From Streptomyces sp. NBC_00536 (GTDB lineage Bacteria > Actinomycetota > Actinomycetes > Streptomycetales > Streptomycetaceae), in assembly GCF_036346295.1 (NCBI RefSeq), contig NZ_CP107819.1, positions 3,348,001 to 3,412,000 on the forward strand: 64,000 bases of DNA, written 5' to 3'. A model generated the notes under the pieces. It searched no databases. It worked only from the letters and a program-made list of their open reading frames with translations, and was not told the DNA's origin. The position numbers and the translations under genes were made by a program. This document shows, one piece after another, positions 52,928 through 60,976 of this stretch; the first letter of the stretch is position 1; each line of letters begins with the position of its first letter.

Positions 52928-53797
52928 TTACTTCTCCTTGCGGGCGATGGCGAAGATGCGGCGGAACGGGAAGACGGTGCCGTGCGGCCCGGCCGGGTAG
53001 GCCCCGCGCAGCAGGTCGCGGTATTCGGCGAGGAACGCCTCGACGGCGACCCGGTCGTCGCCCAGCGCGGTGAGCACGGGCCGCAGCGCGGTGCCCTTGA
53101 CCCAGTCGAGGACGGGGTCGGGGCCGGTGAGCAGCTGGTAGTAGGTGGTCTCCCAGACGTCGACGGCGCAGCCCAGGCCGGTGAACCGGTCCATGTACTC
53201 GGCCGGCTCCAGGATGTGGATGTAGCGGGCGCCGAGCCCGGCGAGGCGGGAGCGCCAGCGCGGGGTGTCGCACAGGGCGTGCAGCAGGGCGTGGCTGGGC
53301 GCGGTGAAGTTGCCGGGGATCTGGAAGGCGAAGGTGCCGCCGGGGCGCAGGCCGTTGATCCAGGCGGCGAAGGAGCCGGGGTGGCCGGGGACCCATTGCA
53401 GGGCGGCGTTGGAGACGATCAGGTCGTAGGTCTCCTCGGGGACCCATGCGCCGAGGTCGGCGTGGGCGAAGTCGAGGGAGCCGCCGCCGGGGGTGGGGCC
53501 CGCGTACTCCTCGGTGGCGCGCTGGAGCATCTCCGGGGAGAGGTCGAAGCCGGTGATCCGGGCGTCGGGCCAGCGGTCGGCGATCAGGGTGGTGACATTG
53601 CCGGGGCCGCAGCCGAGGTCGGCGATGCGGGCGGGGCGGCCCGGCTCGGTGGGCAGTGCCGCTATCCGGGCGAGCAGGTCCAGGAAGGGCCGCGCCCGGT
53701 GGTCCGCGTGCCGCAGGTACTGCTGCGGGTCCCAGGTGGGGGCGGGCGTGGTGGCCTTCGCCGCCTGCTCGTCGGCCGGAGCGGTGTGGGAATGCAT
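52928..53797 (-). CDS. tam: Trans-aconitate 2-methyltransferase-like SAM methyltransferase
   Basis: This 289-residue cytoplasmic enzyme methylates trans-aconitate, a by-product that inhibits aconitase. SAM motif I is IADLGCGPGNVTTLIADRWP (residues about 43-62), then TGFDLSPEML and DLIVSNAALQWVPGH. WDPQQYLRHADHRARPFLDLL at the N-terminus is a hallmark of the Tam family. The ATG at 53797 has GGGAGG with a 7-base spacer. Divergent from the MarR-family gene that I recall as tamR in S. coelicolor; the shared region holds the repeat operator. Confidence 0.92.
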   Translation of the reverse strand: MHSHTAPADEQAAKATTPAPTWDPQQYLRHADHRARPFLDLLARIAALPTEPGRPARIADLGCGPGNVTTLIADRWPDARITGFDLSPEMLQRATEEYAGPTPGGGSLDFAHADLGAWVPEETYDLIVSNAALQWVPGHPGSFAAWINGLRPGGTFAFQIPGNFTAPSHALLHALCDTPRWRSRLAGLGARYIHILEPAEYMDRFTGLGCAVDVWETTYYQLLTGPDPVLDWVKGTALRPVLTALGDDRVAVEAFLAEYRDLLRGAYPAGPHGTVFPFRRIFAIARKEK

Positions 53798-53874
53798 GGT
53801 CGAGCCTCCCTGCGGGTGGTACGGGTGGAAGCGTTCAAGGGGTTCCGGCCCCTCCATGCCCCATGGTCACGCGA

Positions 53875-53972
53875 AATATATCTTGATGTCAAGAGACTTG
53901 AAGACGAGAGACTCGATATCAAGAGCCTCGATGTCGAGAGACTCCACATCAAGAGACTTCACGTCGACATAC
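53875..53972. promoter_or_regulatory. tam-tamR operator: six tandem 15-bp units
   Basis: Units start at 53883, 53898, 53913, 53928, 53943 and 53958. Each carries a degenerate TTGATNTCAAGAGAC-like sequence; the palindromic TYGANNTCRA core is clearest in units 1, 3 and 4. On the minus strand a TATATT hexamer (53875-53880) is a candidate -10 for tam next to unit 1. The array ends 5 bases before the tamR -10, so regulator binding can cover both promoters. Confidence 0.8.
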
Positions 53973-53976
53973 CCCT

Positions 53977-53990
53977 TACACTGATCCGCA
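53977..53990 (+). promoter_or_regulatory. tamR -10 element, leaderless start
   Basis: TACACT at 53977-53982 ends 7 bases before the ATG at 53990. No Shine-Dalgarno sequence precedes the ATG, so the transcript probably starts at or next to the ATG and is leaderless. Confidence 0.6.
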
Positions 53991-54487
53991 TGGAGGACGA
54001 GGTCGACCGATTGGTCGCGGCATGGCGGCGCGAGCGCCCTGACCTCGACGTGGAACCGCTTGAGGTGCTCAGCCGCGTCAGCAGGCTCGCACGCCACCTG
54101 GACCGGGCCCGCAGGCTCGCCTTCGCCGAGCACAGCCTGGAGCCCTGGGAGTTCGACGTCCTGACGTCGCTGCGCCGGGCCGGAGCGCCCTACCAGCTCT
54201 CCCCCGGGCAGCTGCTGACGCAGACCCTGGTCACCTCGGGCACCATGACCAACCGGATCGACCGGCTCGCGAAGAAGGGCCTGGTCGAGCGGCTGCCCGA
54301 CCCCAACGACCGGCGCGGCGTGCTGGTCCGGCTGACCCCCGAGGGGCGCGACCGCGCCGACCAGGCACTCGCCGGGCTGCTCGCCCAGGAGCGGGCGATC
54401 CTCGCCCAGCTCTCCCGGTCCGAGCGCGGCGACCTGGCGTCGCTGCTACGCCAGTTGACCGCTCCGTTCGACAACATCCCCGGCTAG
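53990..54487 (+). CDS. tamR: MarR-family regulator TamR
   Basis: This 165-residue winged-helix regulator has helices EVDRLVAAWRRERPDLD and EVLSRVSRLARHLDRARR (dimer/ligand region), the recognition region PGQLLTQTLVTSGTMTNRIDRL and the wing LPDPNDRRGVLVRLTPEG. I recall TamR of S. coelicolor as a repressor of the divergent tam gene that responds to aconitate/citrate. Here the same divergent layout exists. Its 3' end overlaps the converging LuxR-type gene by 42 bases. Confidence 0.9.
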   Translation: MEDEVDRLVAAWRRERPDLDVEPLEVLSRVSRLARHLDRARRLAFAEHSLEPWEFDVLTSLRRAGAPYQLSPGQLLTQTLVTSGTMTNRIDRLAKKGLVERLPDPNDRRGVLVRLTPEGRDRADQALAGLLAQERAILAQLSRSERGDLASLLRQLTAPFDNIPG

Positions 54488-55228
54488 GTCCGCCGGTCGT
54501 ACGCCCGCCCGCCGGGCCAGTGCCACGGCGGCCAGGGTGGAGTGCACCCCGAGCTTGCCCAGCACGTTCTGCATGTGGGTGCGCACCGTGTGCGGGGACA
54601 GGAACAGCCGCGCCGCAACGTCCTTGCGGCCCAGTCCCGCCACCATGCAGCGCAGCACCTCGTGCTCGCGCGGGGTCAGGGACTCCACCAGGCGCTCGCT
54701 GTCGGTGCGGTGCTTGCGGGCCTGGGTCAGCTCCCGCAGCACGCCCGTGAGCAGGGCGGGCGGCAGGTGGGTCTCCTCGCGCAGCACCCCCCGGACCACG
54801 GCCAGCAGCCGGGACAGCGAGCAGTCCTTGGCCACCCAGCCCGAGGCCCCGGCCTGGAGCGCGAGGGCGGCCCGGCGCGGTTCGTCGCGCTCGGCGAGGA
54901 CGACCGTACGCACTCCCGGGTGGGCCGTGCGGACGGCCGCGACCAGCGCGATCCCGTCGCCCGGCGGCGCGCCGGACCCCGCTTCCCGCTGCGCGGGGAA
55001 CCCGCCGCCGACGCCGCCCGGCAGGCCGGGGGCGCCACTGAGATCGGAGTCGACGAGCAGCACGTCGAAGCGGCGCCCTTCGTTGGCGCCCCGTTCGAGG
55101 CAGCGCAGCGCGGCGGGGCCGCTGCCGGCCGCGGACACGTCCACGTCCGGCTCGGCCGCGAGCGCGGCGGCGAGCGACTCGGCGAAGATGCGGTGATCGT
55201 CCACCACGAGAACCCGGATACGAACCAC
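54446..55228 (-). CDS. LuxR/NarL-type response regulator
   Basis: This 260-residue regulator has a receiver domain (residues 3-145, acidic pair Asp10-Asp11 and putative phospho-Asp60 in LLVDSDLSG), interrupted by a Gly/Pro-rich insert (GAPGLPGGVGGGFPAQREA), and a LuxR helix-turn-helix (about 195-255: LTPREHEVLRCMVAGLGRKDVAARLFLSPHTVRTH as separate motifs). The GTG at 55228 begins VVRIRVLVVDDHR, the natural receiver start. No histidine kinase is adjacent. It overlaps tamR tail to tail. Confidence 0.9.
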   Translation of the reverse strand: MVRIRVLVVDDHRIFAESLAAALAAEPDVDVSAAGSGPAALRCLERGANEGRRFDVLLVDSDLSGAPGLPGGVGGGFPAQREAGSGAPPGDGIALVAAVRTAHPGVRTVVLAERDEPRRAALALQAGASGWVAKDCSLSRLLAVVRGVLREETHLPPALLTGVLRELTQARKHRTDSERLVESLTPREHEVLRCMVAGLGRKDVAARLFLSPHTVRTHMQNVLGKLGVHSTLAAVALARRAGVRPADLAGDVVERSGQLA

Positions 55229-55674
55229 AGAACCCCCAAGGGTCGGGGAACGGACAACTGCGGGTACGGCGCCCGGACCGGGTGATCCGCAGCTGCCGCG
55301 GCCGCCGCCGTGACACCTCTGCACTACCCCGGAGCGGACGTCGTACCCGACTCGTCTCGACCCCTGAATCAACACCGGCCCCCACCGGTGTCACGCATCA
55401 GCGTAGGGCCGGGGGCGGTGGGTGGTTGGCCGAATAGCAGAAGTTTTCCGAGGCATTTTCCGGTGCGCCGCCCTGTGAGACGGCTGTGTGTGGCTTGATA
55501 TCGCCCGTGGGTTCGGGCCGGAATCCCGTTTCCGCTTATGCCTGTGCCACGGGCAGATGCGCGGGGGGCATTTCACGCAGCGTGCGCACGCCGGGCGCCC
55601 GCGCACGATGCATTGGCCCGGCGCACGGGCCTCTCCCCCACGCTCCCCCACGCTCCCTAGTACGGATACGCGAA
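55229..55674. other. Gene-free stretch upstream of LuxR-type gene
   Basis: 446 bases without a convincing gene. It must contain the promoter of the 55228 gene. The plus-strand end has a short direct repeat of CACGCTCCC. Small ORFs here lack a ribosome site and codon bias. I see no RNA gene. Confidence 0.5.
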
Positions 55675-55703
55675 AGCCGCCACCGGCGGGTGCGGTGGCG
55701 GCT
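55675..55703 (-). terminator. galE terminator
   Basis: AGCCGCCACCG (55675-55685) pairs perfectly with CGGTGGCGGCT (55693-55703), with a 7-base loop, 24 bases beyond the galE stop. Confidence 0.8.
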
Positions 55704-55727
55704 CTCGTATGTCTCTCGTGCCCCGGG

Positions 55728-56678
55728 TCAGCGCTGGGCGAAGGCCCAGGCGTCCGCGACGATGCCCGCGAGGTCCGGGCGGGAGGGGGTCCAGCCGAGG
55801 CGGGCCTTGGCGGTGGCCGCGGAGGCGACCAGGAACGCCGGGTCGCCGGCCCGGCGCGGGGCCAGGACCTCCGGGATCGGGTGCCCGGTCACCTTGCGGA
55901 CGGTCTCGATGACCTGGCGGACCGAGAAGCCGCTGCCGTTGCCCAGGTTGCAGATCAGGTGCTCCCCGGTGGCGGGCACGGCCACCGCGGCCAGGTGCGC
56001 CTCGGCCAGGTCGGCGACGTGGATGTAGTCGCGCACGCAGGTGCCGTCCGGGGTCGGGTAGTTCTCGCCGAACACCGAGATCGACTCCCGCTGCCCGAGG
56101 GCGACCTGGAGCACCAGCGGGATCAGGTGGGTCTCGGGGTCGTGGCGCTCGCCGAACTCCTTGTAGGCGCCCGCCACGTTGAAGTAGCGCAGCGAGACCG
56201 CCGTCAGCCCGTGCGCCGCGCACTCGCCGCTGATCATGTGGTCGACGGCCAGCTTCGAAGCGCCGTACGGGTTGGTCGGCTTGGTCACCGACTCCTCCGT
56301 CAGCAGCCCTTCCGTGGGCTCCCCGTAGGTCGCGGCGGTGGACGAGAAGACGAGCTTCTTCACCCCGGCCTCGCGCATCGCGGTGAGCAGCGCGAGGGTG
56401 CCGCCGACGTTGTTGTGCCAGTACTTGGTCGGGTTCACGACGGACTCGCCGACCTGCGAGAAGGCCGCGAAGTGCAGCACCGCGTCGAAGGAGGCGTCGA
56501 GGTGCTCGGCGGCGTCCTGGATCCCGCCGTTGATGAAGGTGGCGCCCTGCGGGACGCCCGCCTCGAAGCCGGTGGAGAGGTCGTCGAGGATGGTGACCTC
56601 GTGTCCGGCCTCCAGGAGATGGGCCGCGACGACGCTGCCCACGTATCCGGCGCCACCGGTGACCAGGTACTTGCTCAC
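55728..56678 (-). CDS. galE: UDP-glucose 4-epimerase
   Basis: This 316-residue NAD-dependent epimerase interconverts UDP-glucose and UDP-galactose. It has the N-terminal Rossmann motif [28 protein letters not shown] (active Ser/Thr), YGASK (catalytic Tyr and Lys near 141-145) and RYFNVAGA. The length is normal. The start is GTG. It ends at the hairpin at 55675. The upstream neighbour is a second LuxR-like gene on the same strand. Confidence 0.95.
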   Translation of the reverse strand: MSKYLVTGGAGYVGSVVAAHLLEAGHEVTILDDLSTGFEAGVPQGATFINGGIQDAAEHLDASFDAVLHFAAFSQVGESVVNPTKYWHNNVGGTLALLTAMREAGVKKLVFSSTAATYGEPTEGLLTEESVTKPTNPYGASKLAVDHMISGECAAHGLTAVSLRYFNVAGAYKEFGERHDPETHLIPLVLQVALGQRESISVFGENYPTPDGTCVRDYIHVADLAEAHLAAVAVPATGEHLICNLGNGSGFSVRQVIETVRKVTGHPIPEVLAPRRAGDPAFLVASAATAKARLGWTPSRPDLAGIVADAWAFAQR

Positions 56679-56775
56679 TCGCCTACTACCTCTCGAAGTC
56701 GCACGGCCGCACGCCCGCGCGACCCGTTCCCCCCTGGCTTACCCGATTCCGCGCCCCCGGGGAAATCGCGAGCAC

Positions 56776-57456
56776 TTACGTGTGGGCCGCGCGGTCCAGC
56801 AGACCGGTACGGGCGGCCAGCGCGGCCGCCTCCAGCCGCGAGCCCACGCCGAGCTTCATCAGCACCCGCTGGACGTGCGTGCGCGCGGTGCTCGGGGCGA
56901 TCGCCATGCCCGCCGCGATCAGCCGGGTGTCCTCGCCCTCGGCGACCCGGACCAGGACCTCCACCTCGCGCGGGGTGAGCAGCCGCAGCAGCCTGCTGCC
57001 CTCGTCGTCCGGCTGGGCGGTGGGGTTGAGGAGTTCCGCGAAGGCGCCCTGGAGCAACTGCGGCGACACCGCCGCCTCCCCGGCCCGCGCCTTGGCCAGC
57101 GCCCGCTCTACTCCCTCAATCCGCTCGTCCTGGCGTACGTACCCGCACGCGCCCGCGGCGAAGGCGGCGGCGATCCCCCGCGGGCTGGGCACCGGGCCCA
57201 GCACGACGACGGCGATCTGCGGGCGCTCGCGCCGGATCCGCGTGATGGGCTCGAAGATCCCCGGCTCGGCGGGCGTGGCGGTGCCCAGCAGACACACCTC
57301 CGGGGCACGGCTGATCACCAGCTCGGCCGCCCCGGCCGCCGGCGCGGCCGCGGCCAGCACCCGGTGCCCCCGCAGCTTCAACGCCGAGGCGAGCGCCTCG
57401 GCCAGCAGCCGGTGATCGTCAACGACCATGACCCGTACGCCCATTGCGGCACTCAC
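56776..57456 (-). CDS. Atypical LuxR-type regulator lacking the phosphoacceptor Asp
   Basis: This 226-residue protein has a receiver-like domain (about 6-125) in which the acidic pair is present (VVDDHRLL) but the position of the phospho-Asp reads CLLGTATPAEPG (Gly58). A LuxR helix-turn-helix follows: LTPREVEVLVRVAEGEDTRLIAAGM ... STARTHVQRVLMKLGV in separate blocks (about 160-215). Such pseudo-receivers are usually controlled by ligand or protein contact and not by phosphorylation. The GTG at 57456 was used; an ATG four codons on (57444) is possible. Lies upstream of galE. Confidence 0.88.
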   Translation of the reverse strand: MSAAMGVRVMVVDDHRLLAEALASALKLRGHRVLAAAAPAAGAAELVISRAPEVCLLGTATPAEPGIFEPITRIRRERPQIAVVVLGPVPSPRGIAAAFAAGACGYVRQDERIEGVERALAKARAGEAAVSPQLLQGAFAELLNPTAQPDDEGSRLLRLLTPREVEVLVRVAEGEDTRLIAAGMAIAPSTARTHVQRVLMKLGVGSRLEAAALAARTGLLDRAAHT

Positions 57457-57570
57457 CCCCGACCCTTCTGCCCCGGCAAGCTACACGCTTGTTCGACGCC
57501 GCGAGGTGGATACCGCGCAGAAGCCCCCGTCAGGGGGTCCGGGCCCGCCCGGCCTTGACGTCAGAGGTCG

Positions 57571-58398
57571 TCACATGTGCCCTTTTCGCAGGTCGTCGAT
57601 CAAGGCCACGGACTCCGCCTGCGAGAGCGCCTCGGCCTGCAGCTGGTGGAACGCCGTCAGCACGGGCAGCACCGTGGTGCTTTCCCGGTCCACCCATCCC
57701 CGGAACCAGGACTCGGCATAGCCGACCACGGACCGGTCGGGCAGCGTCAGCAAGACGACCGGCAGGCCGATCGAGCGACGCTTGCCCATGCTGAACGGGG
57801 CCACCTGGAGCACCGTGTTCGGGCGGGCGGCGAACTCCTTCAAGCGTTCGAGCTGGGCGGCCATGACCTTGGGGCCGCCGACGAGCCAATGGAGACAGCT
57901 CTCGTCCATCACCGTGAACATCATGGGCGGCCGGGCCCGCTCCAGCGCCGCTTGCCGCTTCGCCACCAACGCGACCCGCGCGGCCGCGCGTTCGGCGGTG
58001 ATGGCGCCCCGCTGCACATCGCTGTCCGCCAGCGCATGCGCGTACTCGGGCGTCTGCAACAGGCCGGGGATGATGCCGATCTCGAACTTCCGGATCTCCA
58101 CGGCCCGGCTCTCGTAGTCGACGTACTCCTGGAAGCCCTCCAGCAGCGAACCGTGCCGAATCTCGCGCCATGCGCGTTCGAACGTGTCATCGGCGTCGAG
58201 CGCGCGGTCCGCACTGCGCGAAAACCGCAGGGTTGGAGACTTGCGACCAGTTTCGACCGCTGAAATGTGCTGGCTGGAGTACCCGGTCCGCTGGGCCAAG
58301 TGGTCCTGAGTCCAGCCCCGCGCTTCCCGAGCGCTGCGTAACCGCGCTCCGAACGCGGCCTGCTGCGAGCTGCCCGGGTTCAACTCCTTGACGTTCAC
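57571..58398 (-). CDS. XRE-family regulator with DUF5753 domain
   Basis: A 275-residue WhiJ-like regulator. The start at 58398 (MNVKELNPGSSQQAAFGARLRS) matches the usual beginning of this subfamily. The Xre helix-turn-helix covers LRSAREARGWTQDHLAQRTG ... HISAVETGRKSPTL (residues about 18-56), and the DUF5753 domain covers about 90-270 with GIIPGLLQTPEYAHAL. Unlike the 10078 gene it has no DUF397 partner; instead a short divergent gene and a methyltransferase lie next door. DNA targets are unknown. Confidence 0.9.
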   Translation of the reverse strand: MNVKELNPGSSQQAAFGARLRSAREARGWTQDHLAQRTGYSSQHISAVETGRKSPTLRFSRSADRALDADDTFERAWREIRHGSLLEGFQEYVDYESRAVEIRKFEIGIIPGLLQTPEYAHALADSDVQRGAITAERAAARVALVAKRQAALERARPPMMFTVMDESCLHWLVGGPKVMAAQLERLKEFAARPNTVLQVAPFSMGKRRSIGLPVVLLTLPDRSVVGYAESWFRGWVDRESTTVLPVLTAFHQLQAEALSQAESVALIDDLRKGHM

Positions 58399-58433
58399 AG
58401 GCTCGTACCAACCCTTCCTTCGCTTCTGACAAG

Positions 58434-58462
58434 TTGACACGTTGAAGACTTTCTGACTTTAG
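58434..58462 (+). promoter_or_regulatory. Candidate promoter of small divergent gene
   Basis: TTGACA (58434-58439), then 17 bases, then CTTTAG (58457-58462). It precedes the 58513 gene and overlaps the XRE gene's upstream region, so the XRE protein may act here. Confidence 0.4.
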
Positions 58463-58512
58463 GCCACCGTGACTCTCCTCGGTTGCGCTTCAACTACGGA
58501 GAGGCATCAGCC

Positions 58513-58905
58513 ATGCCCCATGAACGCCGCGTCTGCGGCGCACAGACCCTCCTGCTCGGCCCCGCCCTGATCGCCGCCCTCGACGCCCTCGGCCCCGGGC
58601 ACGAGCCGTACCGCGACCTCATCCCCACACCACTGCCGATCCGGTGCACCCTCGAACACACCACGGGCCCGCACTGGGCCCTACTCGTGGACAACCAGGC
58701 GCCGACGGCGCTGTGGGCCCGCTGGCCGGAGGGCAGGAGCTGCCACGCGGTGTTCGTCCGCCCCGACTGCCCCGTCGGAGACACCGGCAGCGGCGGGACC
58801 GGGGCCGGATGCGCGGAGTTCCGGTTCCACCCCGGCGGGCACACCTGGCAGCTCACCGACCCCGACCACGAGCGCTGGTCCACGACGGCCACCACACTCC
58901 GCTGA
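58513..58905 (+). CDS. Hypothetical protein, 130 residues
   Basis: A small soluble protein (MPHERRVCGAQTLLLGPALIAAL...) with no family I can recognise. It contains four Cys residues and a terminal FRFHPGGHTWQLTDP segment. The ATG at 58513 is preferred, with GGAGAGG about 9 bases upstream. It is followed 24 bases later by a methyltransferase gene and is divergent from the XRE gene, so the three likely form one module. Confidence 0.65.
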   Translation: MPHERRVCGAQTLLLGPALIAALDALGPGHEPYRDLIPTPLPIRCTLEHTTGPHWALLVDNQAPTALWARWPEGRSCHAVFVRPDCPVGDTGSGGTGAGCAEFRFHPGGHTWQLTDPDHERWSTTATTLR

Positions 58906-58929
58906 AGGCTCCAAGGACGAGGAGAGGTC

Positions 58930-60033
58930 ATGACCATGGATTGGGAACCCGCCTTCGCCGCCGTCCCGCGTTCGGCGTTCCTGCCGGATCTCATCTGGCC
59001 CTTCGACATGGGGACGGGTCAGAGCGTCGCCGTCTCGCGGGCGGCGGAGCCGGAGGCCTGGTACGGCTACGCGGACGCGGACGTGCCCGTCGTCACGCAG
59101 TGGGACGACGGAGCGCACACCGGGCCGGAGCCCGGGCAGGTCTCCACCAGTTCGGCGTCCATGCCGAGCGTGGTCCTCCGGATGCTCCGGGACCTGGACG
59201 CGCGGCCCGGCACCCGGGTGCTGGAGATCGGTACGGGCACCGGATGGAACGCCGCGCTGCTGGCGCACCGGGTGGGCGCCGGGAACGTCGTCACCGTGGA
59301 GCTCGATCCCGCCGTGGCGGCCGGGGCACGTACCGCGCTCACCGCGTTCGGGGCGTCCGTCCGGGTCGTGACCGGCGACGGGCTCAAGGGCCACCCCGAG
59401 GGAGGCCCGTACGAGCGGATCATCGCGACCTGCGGCCTCCGGGAACTCCCCTTCGCTTGGGTCGGGCAGTGCGAGCCGGGCGGGGTCATCGTGGCGCCGT
59501 GGGGAACCCACTACGGCAACGGCGACGCCGTGGCCCGGCTCACGGTCGCGGACGACGGCGCGAGTGCCTGCGGCGGGTTCACCGGGCCGGTCGAGTTCAT
59601 GAAGGCGCGCGCCCAACGGCTACCGCCCGTCGCGCACTCCGACTACGTCACGGACGGGGTGGACGGCCACGACAAGTCGTCCACCGGTTGCACCGAGGAG
59701 GAGTTCCTGGGAGAGCGCTTCAGCCCCCAGCGGTTCGCCCTGGGGCTCAGGGTCCGTGACTGCGTGCACGTGGTCGCCGAGAAGCGCGACGGCGCCCGGC
59801 CCGTGTGGTTCTACGGGCTCGGCGACCGGTCGTGGGCCTGCGTACTGTTCCGCGACGGAGCCACGGCGACGGTCTGGCAGTCCGGCCCCCGTCGGCTGTG
59901 GGACGAGGCCGCATCGGCGTACGCCTGGTGGACGGAGATGGGCAGGCCCGGTCACGAGCGCTTCGGCCTCACCCTCACGGCGGCCGGGCAGGCCGTCTGG
60001 CTGGACGATCCGGCGGGATCCTGGCCCGTGTGA
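58930..60033 (+). CDS. PIMT-like SAM methyltransferase
   Basis: This 367-residue protein has a fold like protein-L-isoaspartate O-methyltransferase. Pre-motif QVSTSSASMPSVVLRMLRDL, SAM motif I VLEIGTGTGWNAALLAHRVG (about 97-116), then VVTVELDPAVAAGA, RVVTGDGLKG and the post-motif YERIIATCGL. A C-terminal extension of about 130 residues of unknown function follows residue 235. Canonical Pcm is about 215 residues long. In Streptomyces such long forms are found in XRE-linked clusters. The methyl acceptor is unknown. Confidence 0.85.
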   Translation: MTMDWEPAFAAVPRSAFLPDLIWPFDMGTGQSVAVSRAAEPEAWYGYADADVPVVTQWDDGAHTGPEPGQVSTSSASMPSVVLRMLRDLDARPGTRVLEIGTGTGWNAALLAHRVGAGNVVTVELDPAVAAGARTALTAFGASVRVVTGDGLKGHPEGGPYERIIATCGLRELPFAWVGQCEPGGVIVAPWGTHYGNGDAVARLTVADDGASACGGFTGPVEFMKARAQRLPPVAHSDYVTDGVDGHDKSSTGCTEEEFLGERFSPQRFALGLRVRDCVHVVAEKRDGARPVWFYGLGDRSWACVLFRDGATATVWQSGPRRLWDEAASAYAWWTEMGRPGHERFGLTLTAAGQAVWLDDPAGSWPV

Positions 60034-60050
60034 CAGCGGTCCGCGCGCGG

Positions 60051-60851
60051 TCAGGCCGCGCAGGTGAAGACGTACGCCGTCATCGGGGCGGTGACCGGGC
60101 CGGGGCCGAGCCGGGCGGTCATTTCCTCGATGATGACAGCCCGCTCGGCCGAACCACCGCCGCGCTCCGCGACGGCCGCGCGGACCGGGCTCCCGGTGAG
60201 GAATCCGGTGGCGACGTCGGCGGCGGAGGCGGCGCGGCCCTCCAGGGTCAGCTCCCGCTGCTCCTCGACGGTGAACCCGGCGGCCATCAGGTCGGCGGTC
60301 ACGAGGGCGGGGTCGGCGTAGCCGTGCGGGACCGTGGCGAGGAAGCGCGGCGGGTCGGCCGGGAAGGCCCGCTCCAGCCCGGCCTGCGTCGCGGCGTCGA
60401 AGGCGTGCGCGGCGATCGGGCCCCAGGTGCTGAAGAGGAAGCGGCCCTCCGGGGCCAGCATCCGGCGGACCTCGGCGAAGGCGGCGACCCGGTCGGGGAA
60501 GAACATCACGCCGAACTGGCAGACCACCAGGTCGAAGCCCGCATCCGGGAACGGCAGCCGCTGCGCGTCGGCCTGCCGCCACACCGCGCCGGGGGCCCGG
60601 GCCGCCCCGAAGGCGACCATGGCGTCGTTCAGGTCGGTGGCCGTCACCTCGGCCCACGGGGCCGCGGCGAGCAGCTCTGCCGTCACCACACCCGTACCGG
60701 CGGCCAGTTCGAGGACCCGCCGCGGCCGCAGCGCAGCCGCCCGCGCGGCCAGATCGACGGCGAAGGGCCGGAAGAGCACCGGCACGAGGTACCGCTCGTA
60801 GGCCTCCGGCATGGACTCGGACCACAGCCGATCGGCATCGCTTCCCGTCAC
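60051..60851 (-). CDS. Class I SAM-dependent methyltransferase (UbiE-like)
   Basis: This 266-residue protein has SAM motif I VLELAAGTGVVTAELL (about 47-62), then ATDLNDAMV, the UbiE/Methyltransf_11 block DAQRLPFPDAGFDLVVCQFGVMFF split by a short strand, and APEGRFLFSTWG. The GTG at 60851 (MTGSDADRLWSESMP) was selected by homology memory; upstream in-frame GTG is possible. Convergent with the preceding methyltransferase gene. Target small molecule unknown. Confidence 0.85.
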   Translation of the reverse strand: MTGSDADRLWSESMPEAYERYLVPVLFRPFAVDLAARAAALRPRRVLELAAGTGVVTAELLAAAPWAEVTATDLNDAMVAFGAARAPGAVWRQADAQRLPFPDAGFDLVVCQFGVMFFPDRVAAFAEVRRMLAPEGRFLFSTWGPIAAHAFDAATQAGLERAFPADPPRFLATVPHGYADPALVTADLMAAGFTVEEQRELTLEGRAASAADVATGFLTGSPVRAAVAERGGGSAERAVIIEEMTARLGPGPVTAPMTAYVFTCAA

Positions 60852-60900
60852 CTCCCCCACGCTAGCCCCGCCCCGGTCCGCTTGTCCGAGGCGGCACGCC

Positions 60901-60939
60901 AGAGCCCCCCGGAGGAAGAGGCTTCCTCCGGGGGGCTCT
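60901..60939. terminator. Perfect 18-bp hairpin
   Basis: AGAGCCCCCCGGAGGAAG (60901-60918) pairs perfectly with CTTCCTCCGGGGGGCTCT (60922-60939), with a 3-base loop. It lies 38 bases beyond the stop of the beta-propeller gene ending at 60977. Confidence 0.85.
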
Positions 60940-60976
60940 GGTTCACTGCTTGCGGTTCGCGCTACGCAGTACGCGC

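Noticed and set aside
55310..55674. Small open frames in the gap before galE
   Set aside because: No ribosome sites, no codon bias and no recognisable product; treated as non-coding.
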